64,000 bases of DNA from Polaromonas vacuolata (GTDB taxonomy: Bacteria; Pseudomonadota; Gammaproteobacteria; Burkholderiales; Burkholderiaceae_C), in contig NZ_CP051461.1 of NCBI RefSeq assembly GCF_012584515.1, positions 3,157,501 through 3,221,500 of the forward strand, given 5' to 3'. The translations under genes were made by a program, and so were the position numbers. The notes beneath the pieces are model-generated. The model saw only the letters and a program-made list of their open reading frames with translations. It made no database searches and was not told where the DNA came from. Every line of letters begins with the position of its first letter. Position 1 is the stretch's first letter. Positions 1 to 7,913 of the stretch are shown in pieces.

Positions 1-58
1 GCAGCAGCGGTTGAATGTCGTCAAAGATACGACCTTTGGAGAGTGCCAGTGTGATCAT
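1..58 (-). CDS. hisG: ATP phosphoribosyltransferase, N-terminal fragment (cut by window edge)
   Basis: Only the first 19 codons are in the window; they read [19 protein letters not shown], which I recognise as the start of the short-form HisG. HisG joins ATP and PRPP in the first step of histidine synthesis; short-form HisG in this group works with HisZ. The ATG overlaps the murA stop as ATGA, so the two are translationally coupled. murA followed by hisG is a common betaproteobacterial order. The call rests on a short stretch but the match and the context agree. Confidence 0.8.
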   Translation of the reverse strand, partial: MITLALSKGRIFDDIQPLL

Positions 59-1338
59 GCTTTGAGTCTTTCTATATCGGCGCCTATGGCGCGCAGCTTG
101 GTTTCCATCTGATCGTAGCCACGGTCGAGGTGGTAGATGCGGTCAACCAAGGTCTCGCCTTCGGCAACTAAACCGGCAATCACCAAACTAGCGGAAGCGC
201 GTAAATCAGTCGCCATGACGACCGCGCCTGAGAGCTTTTCTACGCCTTCAATCACAGCAATTTTGCCGTCGACTTGAATTTTTGCACCCAGCCGCACCAT
301 CTCGTTGACGTGCATGAATCGGTTTTCAAAAATTGTTTCCGTCACCGTACTAGCACCCAGAGAAATAGCATTGAGTGCCATGAACTGGGCCTGCATGTCG
401 GTGGGAAACCCGGGGTACTCAGTCGTGCGAAAGGATTGGGCTTTGAGTCTGCCACTGGCCTCTACGCGGATAAAACCTTGGCCTGCGGTGATGACAGCGC
501 CAGCTTCACGCAGCTTTTCAATCACCGCATCGAGATGCTCGGCGCGTCCGTGCTGAAGAACCACATCGCCGCCAGCAGCGGCTACCGCGCATAAAAATGT
601 GCCCGCCTCTATGCGGTCAGCCACCACTTGGTGGGTGCAGCCATGCAGACGTTCAACGCCTTCTATGCGTATGCGCCGGCTACCATGACCTTCGATTTTT
701 GAGCCCATCTTAATCAGCATTTCAGCCAAATCAAATATCTCGGGCTCCTCAGCGGCGTTCTCTAGAATCGTCTCGCCTTCGGCCAAAGTGGCGGCCATGA
801 GAAAGTTTTCAGTGCCAGTCACGGTAACCATATCGGTGGTGATGTGACAGCCCTTGAGTCTGCCGCGTCCTGCGCCTGTACTCGGCACTGTGGCAATCAT
901 GTAGCCGTGCTCGACAACGATTTGCGCGCCCATGGCCTGCATGCCTTTGATGTGTTGGTCCACCGGCCGCGAGCCAATCGCACAACCACCGGGCAGCGAC
1001 ACCCGAGCTTGGCCAAAGCGCGCAAGCAAAGGACCCAATGCCAGCACCGAGGCGCGCATGGTTTTAACCAACTCGTAAGGCGCTTCGGGCGAACTAAGCG
1101 GGCCGGCGTTAAGGATCACGCTGCTGGGCACATCGCTGCAGCGCTCTGCCGTCGCACCCATGTTTTGTATCAACTTGAGCATGGTGCTGACGTCTTGCAG
1201 ACGCGGCACGTTTTGCAGCGTGACTGGCTCGTCGGTGAGCAAGGCGGCGCAAAGTTCTGGCAGGGCCGCATTTTTAGCGCCTGAGATGGTGACGGTTCCA
1301 GCGAGTTGCCGGCCGCCCCGAATAAGTAGCTTGTCCAT
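55..1338 (-). CDS. murA: UDP-N-acetylglucosamine 1-carboxyvinyltransferase
   Basis: This cytoplasmic enzyme transfers enolpyruvate from PEP to UDP-GlcNAc, the first committed step of peptidoglycan synthesis and the fosfomycin target. The 427-residue length is normal for the family. K22-N23 sits in the N-terminal [10 protein letters not shown] motif and R95 follows in VKTMRAS. The active-site loop reads [15 protein letters not shown] with the catalytic cysteine at 119, so the protein should be of the fosfomycin-sensitive type (inference). It lies 38 bases after ibaG and overlaps hisG by four bases, which places it late in the mla-ibaG-murA cluster, an order also known from E. coli. Confidence 0.97.
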   Translation of the reverse strand: MDKLLIRGGRQLAGTVTISGAKNAALPELCAALLTDEPVTLQNVPRLQDVSTMLKLIQNMGATAERCSDVPSSVILNAGPLSSPEAPYELVKTMRASVLALGPLLARFGQARVSLPGGCAIGSRPVDQHIKGMQAMGAQIVVEHGYMIATVPSTGAGRGRLKGCHITTDMVTVTGTENFLMAATLAEGETILENAAEEPEIFDLAEMLIKMGSKIEGHGSRRIRIEGVERLHGCTHQVVADRIEAGTFLCAVAAAGGDVVLQHGRAEHLDAVIEKLREAGAVITAGQGFIRVEASGRLKAQSFRTTEYPGFPTDMQAQFMALNAISLGASTVTETIFENRFMHVNEMVRLGAKIQVDGKIAVIEGVEKLSGAVVMATDLRASASLVIAGLVAEGETLVDRIYHLDRGYDQMETKLRAIGADIERLKA

Positions 1339-1376
1339 TATTTTTATTCCAATATCTTTCGGCAGCCAAGCCTAAA

Positions 1377-1616
1377 TCAAGACTGCTTAGCCCACTCAGC
1401 AGGGGTAAAAGTTTTCATGGACAGGGCATGCACTTCGTTGGTGTGCATGCGTGCACCCAGCGTGGCGTAGACTTTTTGATGGCGCTGGATTGGGCGCTGG
1501 CCCTCAAAAGCGCTAGACACTATGGTGGCATACCAGTGTTGGCCGTCACCGGACAGTTCGATGTGCTCACAGGCCAAGCCGGTGGAGATGATGGTTTGCA
1601 GTTCTTCAGGAGTCAT
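1377..1616 (-). CDS. ibaG: BolA/IbaG family protein
   Basis: A 79-residue BolA-fold protein. The C-terminal half carries the conserved pattern RHQKVYATLGARM followed by VHALSMKTFTPAEW, including the histidines used by BolA proteins for Fe-S binding with monothiol glutaredoxins. I call it IbaG rather than BolA because it sits directly before murA and after the mla genes, as ibaG does in enterobacteria. It is probably involved in Fe-S trafficking or acid and oxidative stress; the exact role is inferred. The ATG at 1616 has only a weak ribosome binding site. Confidence 0.85.
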   Translation of the reverse strand: MTPEELQTIISTGLACEHIELSGDGQHWYATIVSSAFEGQRPIQRHQKVYATLGARMHTNEVHALSMKTFTPAEWAKQS

Positions 1617-1722
1617 GTGTATTTTCAGGCTTGAATTTCAATATTTTTCGGCCAGGCCGCCGCCCAGAAAGAGCGCTTTAGGGACAAATGCCGCGCACAC
1701 AATGTGAGCAGCAAGTGCCAAA

Positions 1723-2478
1723 TCAGTTGCGAATTTTGTAGCCAGTACGCAGCATATTTACTGCGATAGCGCTGACCACTGCCAAGGCGGCTGAAACAAT
1801 GCTCAAGCTAAGCCAAGGAGAGACATCGCTAATGCCAAAAAAGCCGTAACGAAAGCCGTCGATCATGTAGAAAAAAGGATTCAGATGACTAAGGGCTAGC
1901 CAAAACGGTGGCAAAGACTTGATTGAGTAGAACACGCCACTCAAAAAGGTCATTGGCATGATCACAAAATTCTGAAACACCGCCATCTGATCGAACTTTT
2001 CAGACCACAGACCAGCCACCACGCCTAGCGCGCCCAACATGGCTGCACCTAGAACGGCGAAGACAATAATCCATACCGGCCAAACAAAGCTAGGCTGGCC
2101 GAAATAATAAGTCACAGCAAAGACACCAGCACCCACCATCAGTCCACGTGCTACTGCCGAGCCTACATAGGCAAAAAACCAATGCCAATGCGACAGCGGC
2201 GAAAGCAGCACAAACACCAAGCTGCCCATAATTTTGCTCTGCACTAGAGACGAAGAACTGTTAGCAAAGGCATTTTGCAACACACTCATCATCACCAAAC
2301 CAGGCACTAAAAAGGCGGTGTATTCGATCTGGTCGTAAACCATTACGCGACCCTTGAGTACGTGGCCGAAGATCAGCATATACATTACAGCAGTCAGTAC
2401 TGGTGCGCCCACGGTTTGAAAAAGTATCTTCCAAAACCGCAAAATCTCTTTGTTCAAGAGCGTCTGAAAACCAATCAT
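1723..2478 (-). CDS. ABC-2 type transporter permease (YadH-like)
   Basis: A 251-residue inner-membrane protein with about six hydrophobic segments, starting MIGFQTLLNKEILRFWK, typical of ABC-2 permeases in the YadH/NodJ group. It pairs with the ATPase encoded just upstream: its ATG overlaps the ATPase stop as ATGA. The substrate is unknown; YadGH-like exporters are often suspected of moving envelope lipids or drugs. Its place between mlaB and ibaG-murA suggests an envelope role, but that is only inference from position. Confidence 0.88.
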   Translation of the reverse strand: MIGFQTLLNKEILRFWKILFQTVGAPVLTAVMYMLIFGHVLKGRVMVYDQIEYTAFLVPGLVMMSVLQNAFANSSSSLVQSKIMGSLVFVLLSPLSHWHWFFAYVGSAVARGLMVGAGVFAVTYYFGQPSFVWPVWIIVFAVLGAAMLGALGVVAGLWSEKFDQMAVFQNFVIMPMTFLSGVFYSIKSLPPFWLALSHLNPFFYMIDGFRYGFFGISDVSPWLSLSIVSAALAVVSAIAVNMLRTGYKIRN

Positions 2479-3413
2479 GCCAACACCTCTGAGTGGGTCA
2501 CGTTTTTGGCCATGACTTCAAGAAAGACATCTTCTAAATCCGCCTTGCGTATTTCTATATCTTCGGCAACCAAGCCAGCTTGGCGCACCGCCGCTAAATA
2601 CTGCTCGATGTCGTTAGCGTTTTGCGCTGGAAACTGCACGATACGGCCAGTGATACGGGCTTTAGCAGCCAATTCTGCTGGCAAGTCCTTGTCAATTTTA
2701 AAACGCAGCACATTGGAATTGGACGACGCAAGCAGATCTGAAGTCAGCGCTAAAGCCACCACCCTACCCTGCTTGAGCATGGCGATGCGGCTGCACAAGG
2801 CCTCAGCTTCTTCGAGGTAGTGCGTGGTCAGCAGCACGGTGCTGCCTTCTTTATTGAGTCTGGCAATAAACTGCCAAAGAGTCTGGCGCAATTCCACGTC
2901 TACGCCAGCAGTGGGTTCGTCCAGCACAATGACGCGTGGTTTGTGAACCAAGGCTTGGGCCACCAAAACGCGGCGCTTCATGCCGCCCGATAGTTGACGC
3001 ATATTGGCATTGGCTTTATCAGCCAACCCGAGGTTCTCCAATAATTCATCAATCCATGCATCATTTTTTTTGATACCGAAATAACCAGATTGAATTCGCA
3101 AGGCCTCGCGCACGGAGAAAAAGGGATCGAACACCAGCTCCTGCGGTACCACACCTAGTTTGCGTCTGGCATCGGCGAAATCAGTCAGTACATCGCTGCC
3201 GTGCACATGAACACTGCCGCTAGTGGCGCGCGACAAACCAGCAAGAATGCTGATTAAAGAAGTCTTGCCTGCGCCGTTAGGACCGAGCAGACCGAAGAAT
3301 TCTCCGGGTTGGATGTCAAAGCTCACTTCGTCTAGCGCGCGGACTAAAGGCCCGGTTTGCTTTTTAGAAGTTGAGTAGGTTTTGGAGACGGATTTAAATG
3401 AGATAGCTGGCAT
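2475..3413 (-). CDS. ABC transporter ATP-binding protein (YadG-like)
   Basis: A 312-residue nucleotide-binding subunit. Walker A is GPNGAGKT at 44-51, the signature LSGGMKRR begins at 141, Walker B is VIVLDEP at 161-167, the D-loop AGVD follows at 169-172, and the switch histidine is in TTHYLEEA at about 198. The C-terminal ~90 residues form the extension seen in exporter-type ABC-2 ATPases. It forms the transporter with the permease that overlaps its 3' end. A 117-base gap separates it from mlaB upstream, so it may still be read from the mla promoter. Confidence 0.92.
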   Translation of the reverse strand: MPAISFKSVSKTYSTSKKQTGPLVRALDEVSFDIQPGEFFGLLGPNGAGKTSLISILAGLSRATSGSVHVHGSDVLTDFADARRKLGVVPQELVFDPFFSVREALRIQSGYFGIKKNDAWIDELLENLGLADKANANMRQLSGGMKRRVLVAQALVHKPRVIVLDEPTAGVDVELRQTLWQFIARLNKEGSTVLLTTHYLEEAEALCSRIAMLKQGRVVALALTSDLLASSNSNVLRFKIDKDLPAELAAKARITGRIVQFPAQNANDIEQYLAAVRQAGLVAEDIEIRKADLEDVFLEVMAKNVTHSEVLA

Positions 3414-3530
3414 GGAGCAAGTATTTTACGGGCTTGAGCCCAGCGGCCTTGGCGAATTGACGCAAGGCCTTACAAGAAACACCAACGTGCCGACAACTAG
3501 AGGGTATTAAACCTGAGTCAAACGGCCAAC

Positions 3531-3800
3531 TCAAGCCGCTTCAGGCAGTAGTTTTTCAACACCATAGAGGCTAGACAGCTGACGTAACTGAGGCGGCAAA
3601 CCGCGCACAGCAAATGTTTTACCCGCGTTCAGTGCCTCGCGCCGGCAGGCCAGTAACACAGCCAGCGCCGAGGAATCAAAAGTCTTTAGCGCGCCCGCGT
3701 CAGCCAGCACTTGAGCTGGCTGCTGCGCAACCAAGACAGTTAGGCCAGCAGCAAAGTCAGCCGCAGCGTTATGGGTGAGCAAGTCGGGCAGGATAAGCAT
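3531..3800 (-). CDS. mlaB: STAS-domain protein MlaB of the Mla phospholipid transporter
   Basis: MlaB is the cytoplasmic STAS subunit that binds MlaF and stabilises the MlaFEDB complex. The protein is 89 residues with the anti-anti-sigma-like core ALKTFDSSALAVLLACRR, where the DSS serine region is conserved. I start it at the ATG at 3800; a longer frame from a TTG at 3851 would overlap mlaC by 32 bases and adds residues outside the STAS fold. It follows mlaC by 19 bases. Low overall conservation is usual for MlaB, so the name leans on the STAS motif plus position. Confidence 0.85.
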   Translation of the reverse strand: MLILPDLLTHNAAADFAAGLTVLVAQQPAQVLADAGALKTFDSSALAVLLACRREALNAGKTFAVRGLPPQLRQLSSLYGVEKLLPEAA

Positions 3801-3819
3801 GGCGGCGATAAGCGATTGT

Positions 3820-4446
3820 TTATTTGGCCGTATTGGTCTTATTGCGGGCAACCAAGGCAGCGATCAAGCCGTCTATGCCGTTGTTGCTGATCTCACGTGC
3901 AAACTGGGTGCGGTAGGTTGACACCAGCCAGACACCAAGCACATTGAGGTCATAAATTTTCCAGCCGGTTGGAGTTTTCTCCATGCGGTAGTCAAGTTGT
4001 ACCGGGTCACCCCGGCCTAGCACTTCGGTACGCACGATCAGCTCAGAGTCGCCCGCGACAACACGCAAAGGTTTGACGTCAATACTCTGGTCTTTGACTT
4101 GCGACAGCGCGCCGGAATAAGTACGCACCAGCAGCGTCTTGAACTCTTGTTGCAAGCTCTTTTGTTGGGCGGGCGTAGCCTCACGCCAGCTGCGGCCTAC
4201 GGCTGAAGCCGTCATACGTGTGAAGTCTACGCTGGGCATAACCTTGCTATCGACCAGCGCAATGATGCGGCTCATGTCACCGGCCTGAGCAGACTTGTCA
4301 GCCTTAACAGTTTCCAGCACGTCTGTGGAGAGACGTTTGATCAGGGCATCAGGCGCTTCGTCAGCGGCTCGTGCAAACGGAGCGCTAGCAAGTAATGCAA
4401 TGCCTAACGAGAGGCTGACCAAGCGGCCTAGGGTTCTACGGTTCAT
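3820..4446 (-). CDS. mlaC: Periplasmic phospholipid-binding protein MlaC
   Basis: MlaC carries phospholipid across the periplasm between the outer-membrane MlaA complex and the inner-membrane MlaFEDB. The 208-residue product begins with a clear signal peptide, MNRRTLGRLVSLSLGIALLA, with likely cleavage after ARA at residue 27. The rest matches the MlaC/Ttg2D family, with typical stretches VMPSVDFTRMTASAVG and GDPVQLDYRMEKTPTGWKIYD. A 168-base gap with an inverted repeat lies before it, the largest break inside the mla cluster. Confidence 0.94.
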   Translation of the reverse strand: MNRRTLGRLVSLSLGIALLASAPFARAADEAPDALIKRLSTDVLETVKADKSAQAGDMSRIIALVDSKVMPSVDFTRMTASAVGRSWREATPAQQKSLQQEFKTLLVRTYSGALSQVKDQSIDVKPLRVVAGDSELIVRTEVLGRGDPVQLDYRMEKTPTGWKIYDLNVLGVWLVSTYRTQFAREISNNGIDGLIAALVARNKTNTAK

Positions 4447-4470
4447 ACAAATCCTTTAAGTTAACGTGAT

Positions 4471-4501
4471 GCTTGGTAGCGTTTAAAACTAGCGACCAAG
4501 C
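4471..4501. repeat. Inverted repeat between mlaA and mlaC
   Basis: GCTTGGT at 4471-4477 is repeated in inverse form as ACCAAGC at 4495-4501, with a 17-base centre. It lies 25-55 bases upstream of the mlaC start. It could be a processing hairpin, a weak terminator or an operator; there is no T-run on either side, so a classical terminator is unlikely. Confidence 0.4.
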
Positions 4502-4614
4502 GTCTAATGTGCTGTGTCAGATCGCTGTTGGCAGCGCTTAGTTCGACTGATATGCGAGAGTTTCGCACTACCCAAGCAACTCAAGCTCTAGGCCTACAGC
4601 ACTGCCAGTGGTAT

Positions 4615-5391
4615 TTACTGCGCCGCAGGCGAAGTAGTGGCTGGTGCGGGTAAGTCAAAGCGCTCCTCGACGACTGGCTGCTCTCGGCCAATTAGGCTTT
4701 TGCGGCGTTGCAGGTAAATGTCGCGGGTGAAACTATATTTATCCAAGGCAGCTTGTTCCAGCGCATCGCCCGCATCGAGAAAACGGGAACGCAAATTCAC
4801 CACACGAACCCCAGTCAGCGAATTGCGCAGCGCCACATCATTGAGGTTGCCGGCAACATCGCCTTGACTGTCGACGGCACGGCCAAAGGCATCACGAATC
4901 GTCGAGGGGCCTAAAAGAGGCAGCACCAGATAGGGACCCGAAGCCATGCCGTAATAGCCTAGCGTCATACCGAAGTCTGCGGAATGCTTGGGTATTTGCA
5001 TCTCACTGGCCACGTCAAACAGCCCGCCAATACCCCAAAAGGTATTGACTGAGACCCGAAACAAGGTGTCCGTCGCTGCAACGCCTTTGGCTTGCAGCAA
5101 ATTATTGACCAATGACCATATGTCATTGATATTGCCAAAAAAGTTTGTCACACCCTTACGCACCATGGTCGGTGTGACTTCGGTGTAAGCCACCGCCACT
5201 GGCTTAATAACGGCCTGATCAAGTCCATCATTGAACTTGAACACTGCGCGGTTAAAGGGCTCTAGCGGATCGATCTGGCGCACCGCCTCCGTGGATGTGG
5301 CGGGTGCTGTTGCACAGCCCTGCACTAAGACCAAAGCGAGGGCGAAGCTAGCGCCCGTGATGATTTTTTTAAAGGTGAGTCGTGTCGTCAT
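4615..5391 (-). CDS. mlaA: Outer-membrane lipoprotein MlaA (VacJ)
   Basis: MlaA removes mislocalised phospholipids from the outer leaflet of the outer membrane and passes them to MlaC. The 258-residue product has a lipoprotein signal ending VQGC with the lipidated cysteine at 26. The family core follows: DPLEPFNRAVFKFNDGLDQ, then a segment with WGIGGLFDVASEM and FGMTLGYYGMASGPYLVLP. In E. coli mlaA (vacJ) is away from mlaFEDCB; here it is inside the cluster, with its ATG overlapping the mlaD stop as ATGA. Confidence 0.96.
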   Translation of the reverse strand: MTTRLTFKKIITGASFALALVLVQGCATAPATSTEAVRQIDPLEPFNRAVFKFNDGLDQAVIKPVAVAYTEVTPTMVRKGVTNFFGNINDIWSLVNNLLQAKGVAATDTLFRVSVNTFWGIGGLFDVASEMQIPKHSADFGMTLGYYGMASGPYLVLPLLGPSTIRDAFGRAVDSQGDVAGNLNDVALRNSLTGVRVVNLRSRFLDAGDALEQAALDKYSFTRDIYLQRRKSLIGREQPVVEERFDLPAPATTSPAAQ

Positions 5392-5894
5392 TTTTTCTCT
5401 GCACTGGCTGATGGCGTGGTGGCCTCTGTCTTGTTGCCACTGTCTGCCGCTTTACTAAAAAGGAACTGGCTAATCAAAGTCTCAAGCACTAAGGCTGACT
5501 GGGTCTGAGTAATCACGTCGCCGGCGACGAGGGTCTTAGGATCAAAGCCGGCCTCAATGCCTACATACTGCTCACCGAGCAGGCCACTGGTGAGGATTTT
5601 GAGCGAACTGTCTTTGGGAAATGCGTAATGGCTATCCATGGACAGATTGACACTGGCCTGATAGCGCTTATCGTCAAAAGAAATACTTTCAACCCTGCCA
5701 ACCACCACACCACCACTTTTAACAGCAGCACGCGGCTTAAGTGCACCTATATTGTCAAATCTGGCGCTGACCTGGTAGGCGCTGTTGAAATTGAGTGTGA
5801 GTAAGTTGGCCGACTTGAGCGCTAGAAACAAGATGGCCAAGCCACCGATGACGACGAACAGACCAACCCAAAGATCATTTTTGGAGCGTTGCAT
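5388..5894 (-). CDS. mlaD: MCE-domain subunit MlaD
   Basis: MlaD is an inner-membrane-anchored hexameric MCE protein that receives lipid from MlaC. The 168-residue protein has an N-terminal transmembrane helix (about 9-28, DLWVGLFVVIGGLAILFLAL) and one MCE domain (about 38-118) with NIGALKPRAAVKSGGVVVG and the GLLGEQYVGIEAG region. The C-terminal tail is rich in Lys, Glu, Thr and Ser. It starts 14 bases after mlaE. Confidence 0.95.
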   Translation of the reverse strand: MQRSKNDLWVGLFVVIGGLAILFLALKSANLLTLNFNSAYQVSARFDNIGALKPRAAVKSGGVVVGRVESISFDDKRYQASVNLSMDSHYAFPKDSSLKILTSGLLGEQYVGIEAGFDPKTLVAGDVITQTQSALVLETLISQFLFSKAADSGNKTEATTPSASAEKK

Positions 5895-5908
5895 TTATTT
5901 TTTTTCTT

Positions 5909-6715
5909 TCAAATACTGAACATCAAGGCGGTGAGTAAAAAGTCCAGCGCCAGCACGGACAGCGAGGACACCACCACGGTACGGGTGGTGGCGCGCGACA
6001 CGCCTTCTGGCGTGGGCTGAGCTTCAAAGCCCTGATACAGCGCCACAAAGGTCACGGTCAAGCCAAACACCATACTTTTGAGAACGCCGTTACCAACATC
6101 GCGCCAGACATCCACACCGGACTGCATCTGACTCCAAAACGAGCCCGGGTCAATACCAATCATCACCACACCGACTAGCCAGCCACCCAATATACCGACG
6201 GCGCTAAACACTGCAGCGAGCAGTGGCATGGCAATCAAGCCACCCCAAAACCGCGGTCCAAGCACACGCTGCACCGGGTCTACCGCCATCATCTCCATCG
6301 CCGAGAGTTGCTCACCAGCCTTCATCAAACCTATCTCTGCCGTCAGCGCAGTGCCAGCCCGGCCAGCAAACAACAGCGCGGTGATTACCGGGCCAAGTTC
6401 TCTGACTAAGCTAAGCGCTACCAGCAAGCCAAGTGCCGAAGATGAACCGTAACGCTGCAGCGTGTAATAGCCCTGCAGCCCGAGTACAAAACCAACAAAC
6501 AATCCTGACACCGAGATGATGGCGAGCGAGTAGTTGCCCAAAAAGAAAATTTGATCGCGCACCAAGCTAAAGCGCTTGAGCGTTACAGCGCTAATGACCA
6601 GTAAGCGCATCAACAGGCGCATAGCATGGCCAAGACCGGCGAGCTGGCCACGCACAGAAAAGCCTAGGTTTGAAATCAAGCCGGCAACACCCGTGCTTGC
6701 GCGAGGCTCTTTCAT
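5909..6715 (-). CDS. mlaE: Mla phospholipid transporter permease MlaE
   Basis: A 268-residue inner-membrane permease. It has about five hydrophobic segments and the family motif around residues 107-145, with ELGPVITALLFAGRAGTA followed by EIGLMKAGEQLSAMEMMAVDP, the coupling region to MlaF. Its start overlaps the mlaF stop as ATGA. It works with MlaF, MlaD and MlaB in the inner-membrane lipid transporter. Confidence 0.96.
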   Translation of the reverse strand: MKEPRASTGVAGLISNLGFSVRGQLAGLGHAMRLLMRLLVISAVTLKRFSLVRDQIFFLGNYSLAIISVSGLFVGFVLGLQGYYTLQRYGSSSALGLLVALSLVRELGPVITALLFAGRAGTALTAEIGLMKAGEQLSAMEMMAVDPVQRVLGPRFWGGLIAMPLLAAVFSAVGILGGWLVGVVMIGIDPGSFWSQMQSGVDVWRDVGNGVLKSMVFGLTVTFVALYQGFEAQPTPEGVSRATTRTVVVSSLSVLALDFLLTALMFSI

Positions 6716-7551
6716 GACTGGCCTTTACGAGTCAAATTCCCGAAATCATCTTCAACATCTGGCCCCGGGTAATGAAACTGCACCGGACCTTCCGCCAATG
6801 CGTTGACAAACTGGTGCACCATTGGATCTTTCGACTGACGAACTTCGTCGGGCGTGCCCTCTGCAGCAATGCCACCGTTGGCCAAAATAATGACCTTATC
6901 GGCAATTCGAAAAGTTTCCTCAAGATCATGCGACACCACAATACTGGTGATGCCTAGCGTGTCATTGAGCTCACGAATGAGTTTGGCGGCAGTGCCCAGT
7001 GAGATCGGATCTAAGCCGGCAAAGGGCTCGTCATACATGATGAGTTCGGGATCGAGTGAGATGGCTCGCGCGAGGGCGACCCGCCTAGCCATGCCGCCCG
7101 AAATCTCGCTAGGCATGAGGTCACGCGCACCACGTAAGCCAACCGCGTTGAGCTTCATAAGCACAATATCGCGTATCAAATCCTGGCTCAAGTGAGTGTG
7201 TTCACGCAGCGGGAAAGCCACATTATCAAAAACACTCAAATCAGTGAATAAAGCGCCAAACTGGAACAGCATGCCCATGCGGCGCCGGGCTGAATGTAGG
7301 CCGGCGGCATCCATCTTGCCGACATCTTTACCGTCAAAAAAAACCTGGCCACTGTTGGCCTTTTGTTGCCCGCCGATTAGGCGCAACACTGTCGTTTTAC
7401 CGCCGCCCGAAGCACCCATTAATGCTGTGACCTTACCCTTTGGAATGCTCAAACTGACGCGGCTGAGAATCATACGGTCGCCCTTTGATGCAGGATACGA
7501 AAAACTCACATCCTTAAATTCAATCAGCGAAGAGGCAACGGGGTCATGCAT
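6712..7551 (-). CDS. mlaF: Mla phospholipid transporter ATPase MlaF
   Basis: A 279-residue ABC ATPase and the first gene of the mla cluster. Walker A is GASGGGKT at 46-53; the signature is ISGGMARRV, followed by Walker B LIMYDEPFAGLD and the switch region VSHDLEE. The C-terminal extension after ADKVIILANGGIAAEGTP matches MlaF. Upstream is a 362-base gap, so the promoter of the whole cluster should lie there. Confidence 0.95.
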   Translation of the reverse strand: MHDPVASSLIEFKDVSFSYPASKGDRMILSRVSLSIPKGKVTALMGASGGGKTTVLRLIGGQQKANSGQVFFDGKDVGKMDAAGLHSARRRMGMLFQFGALFTDLSVFDNVAFPLREHTHLSQDLIRDIVLMKLNAVGLRGARDLMPSEISGGMARRVALARAISLDPELIMYDEPFAGLDPISLGTAAKLIRELNDTLGITSIVVSHDLEETFRIADKVIILANGGIAAEGTPDEVRQSKDPMVHQFVNALAEGPVQFHYPGPDVEDDFGNLTRKGQS

Positions 7552-7913
7552 GAGTGCAAAATTTTAGATAAGTAGGGAATTAGAAGTCTTTTAGCGGCTA
7601 GAAAAGTAGCGAGCTGGCAACTAGCCCAGACCAACAACAAGTAATCGAGGCTATAAAAAAAGGAGGTTATGAAAAGTGAAGGGCGTGTGGCCGGTGCAGC
7701 CGCAGAATATGCAGATGATAAAGGGCTTTATCTGCAACGCGAAAGCCAAGGCCTTTAGCGACAACGACAAAAGGCGCTGTCCTGCACGAAAGGCACTAAA
7801 AACTTGTTTATAGACCTGTATTTGTGACTTTGCCACCACACATGGCAAAACATTAACTAGTTGCATCCATCAACATTTGGCCGAACCCTGATGGATCCGG
7901 CCGTTACCGATTT
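7552..7913. other. Intergenic region between mlaF and gltD
   Basis: This 362-base stretch holds the presumed start region of the mla cluster and the end of gltBD. I see an inverted repeat ATCCATCA (7865-7872) / TGATGGAT (7889-7896) just after the gltD stop that could be the 3' hairpin of the glt transcript, though no T-run follows. A short plus-strand ORF with a strong Shine-Dalgarno sequence is listed separately. No confident sigma-70 promoter for mlaF could be placed. Confidence 0.5.
7669..7758 (+). CDS. Possible 29-residue small protein or leader peptide
   Basis: On the plus strand AAAGGAGG (7659-7666) lies two bases before an ATG at 7669, opening 29 codons up to TAG at 7756. The product starts MKSEGRVAGAAAEYADDKG and is hydrophilic. 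The spacing is tighter than ideal but the Shine-Dalgarno match is the best in the window. It is antisense to the leader of the mla cluster. I do not recognise the peptide and no clear promoter precedes it, so this may be chance. Confidence 0.25.
   Translation: MKSEGRVAGAAAEYADDKGLYLQRESQGL

Noticed and set aside
7651..7866. 71-codon minus-strand open frame in the mlaF-gltD gap
   Set aside because: No ribosome binding site, odd composition and no recognisable motif; overlaps presumed leader and 3' hairpin.
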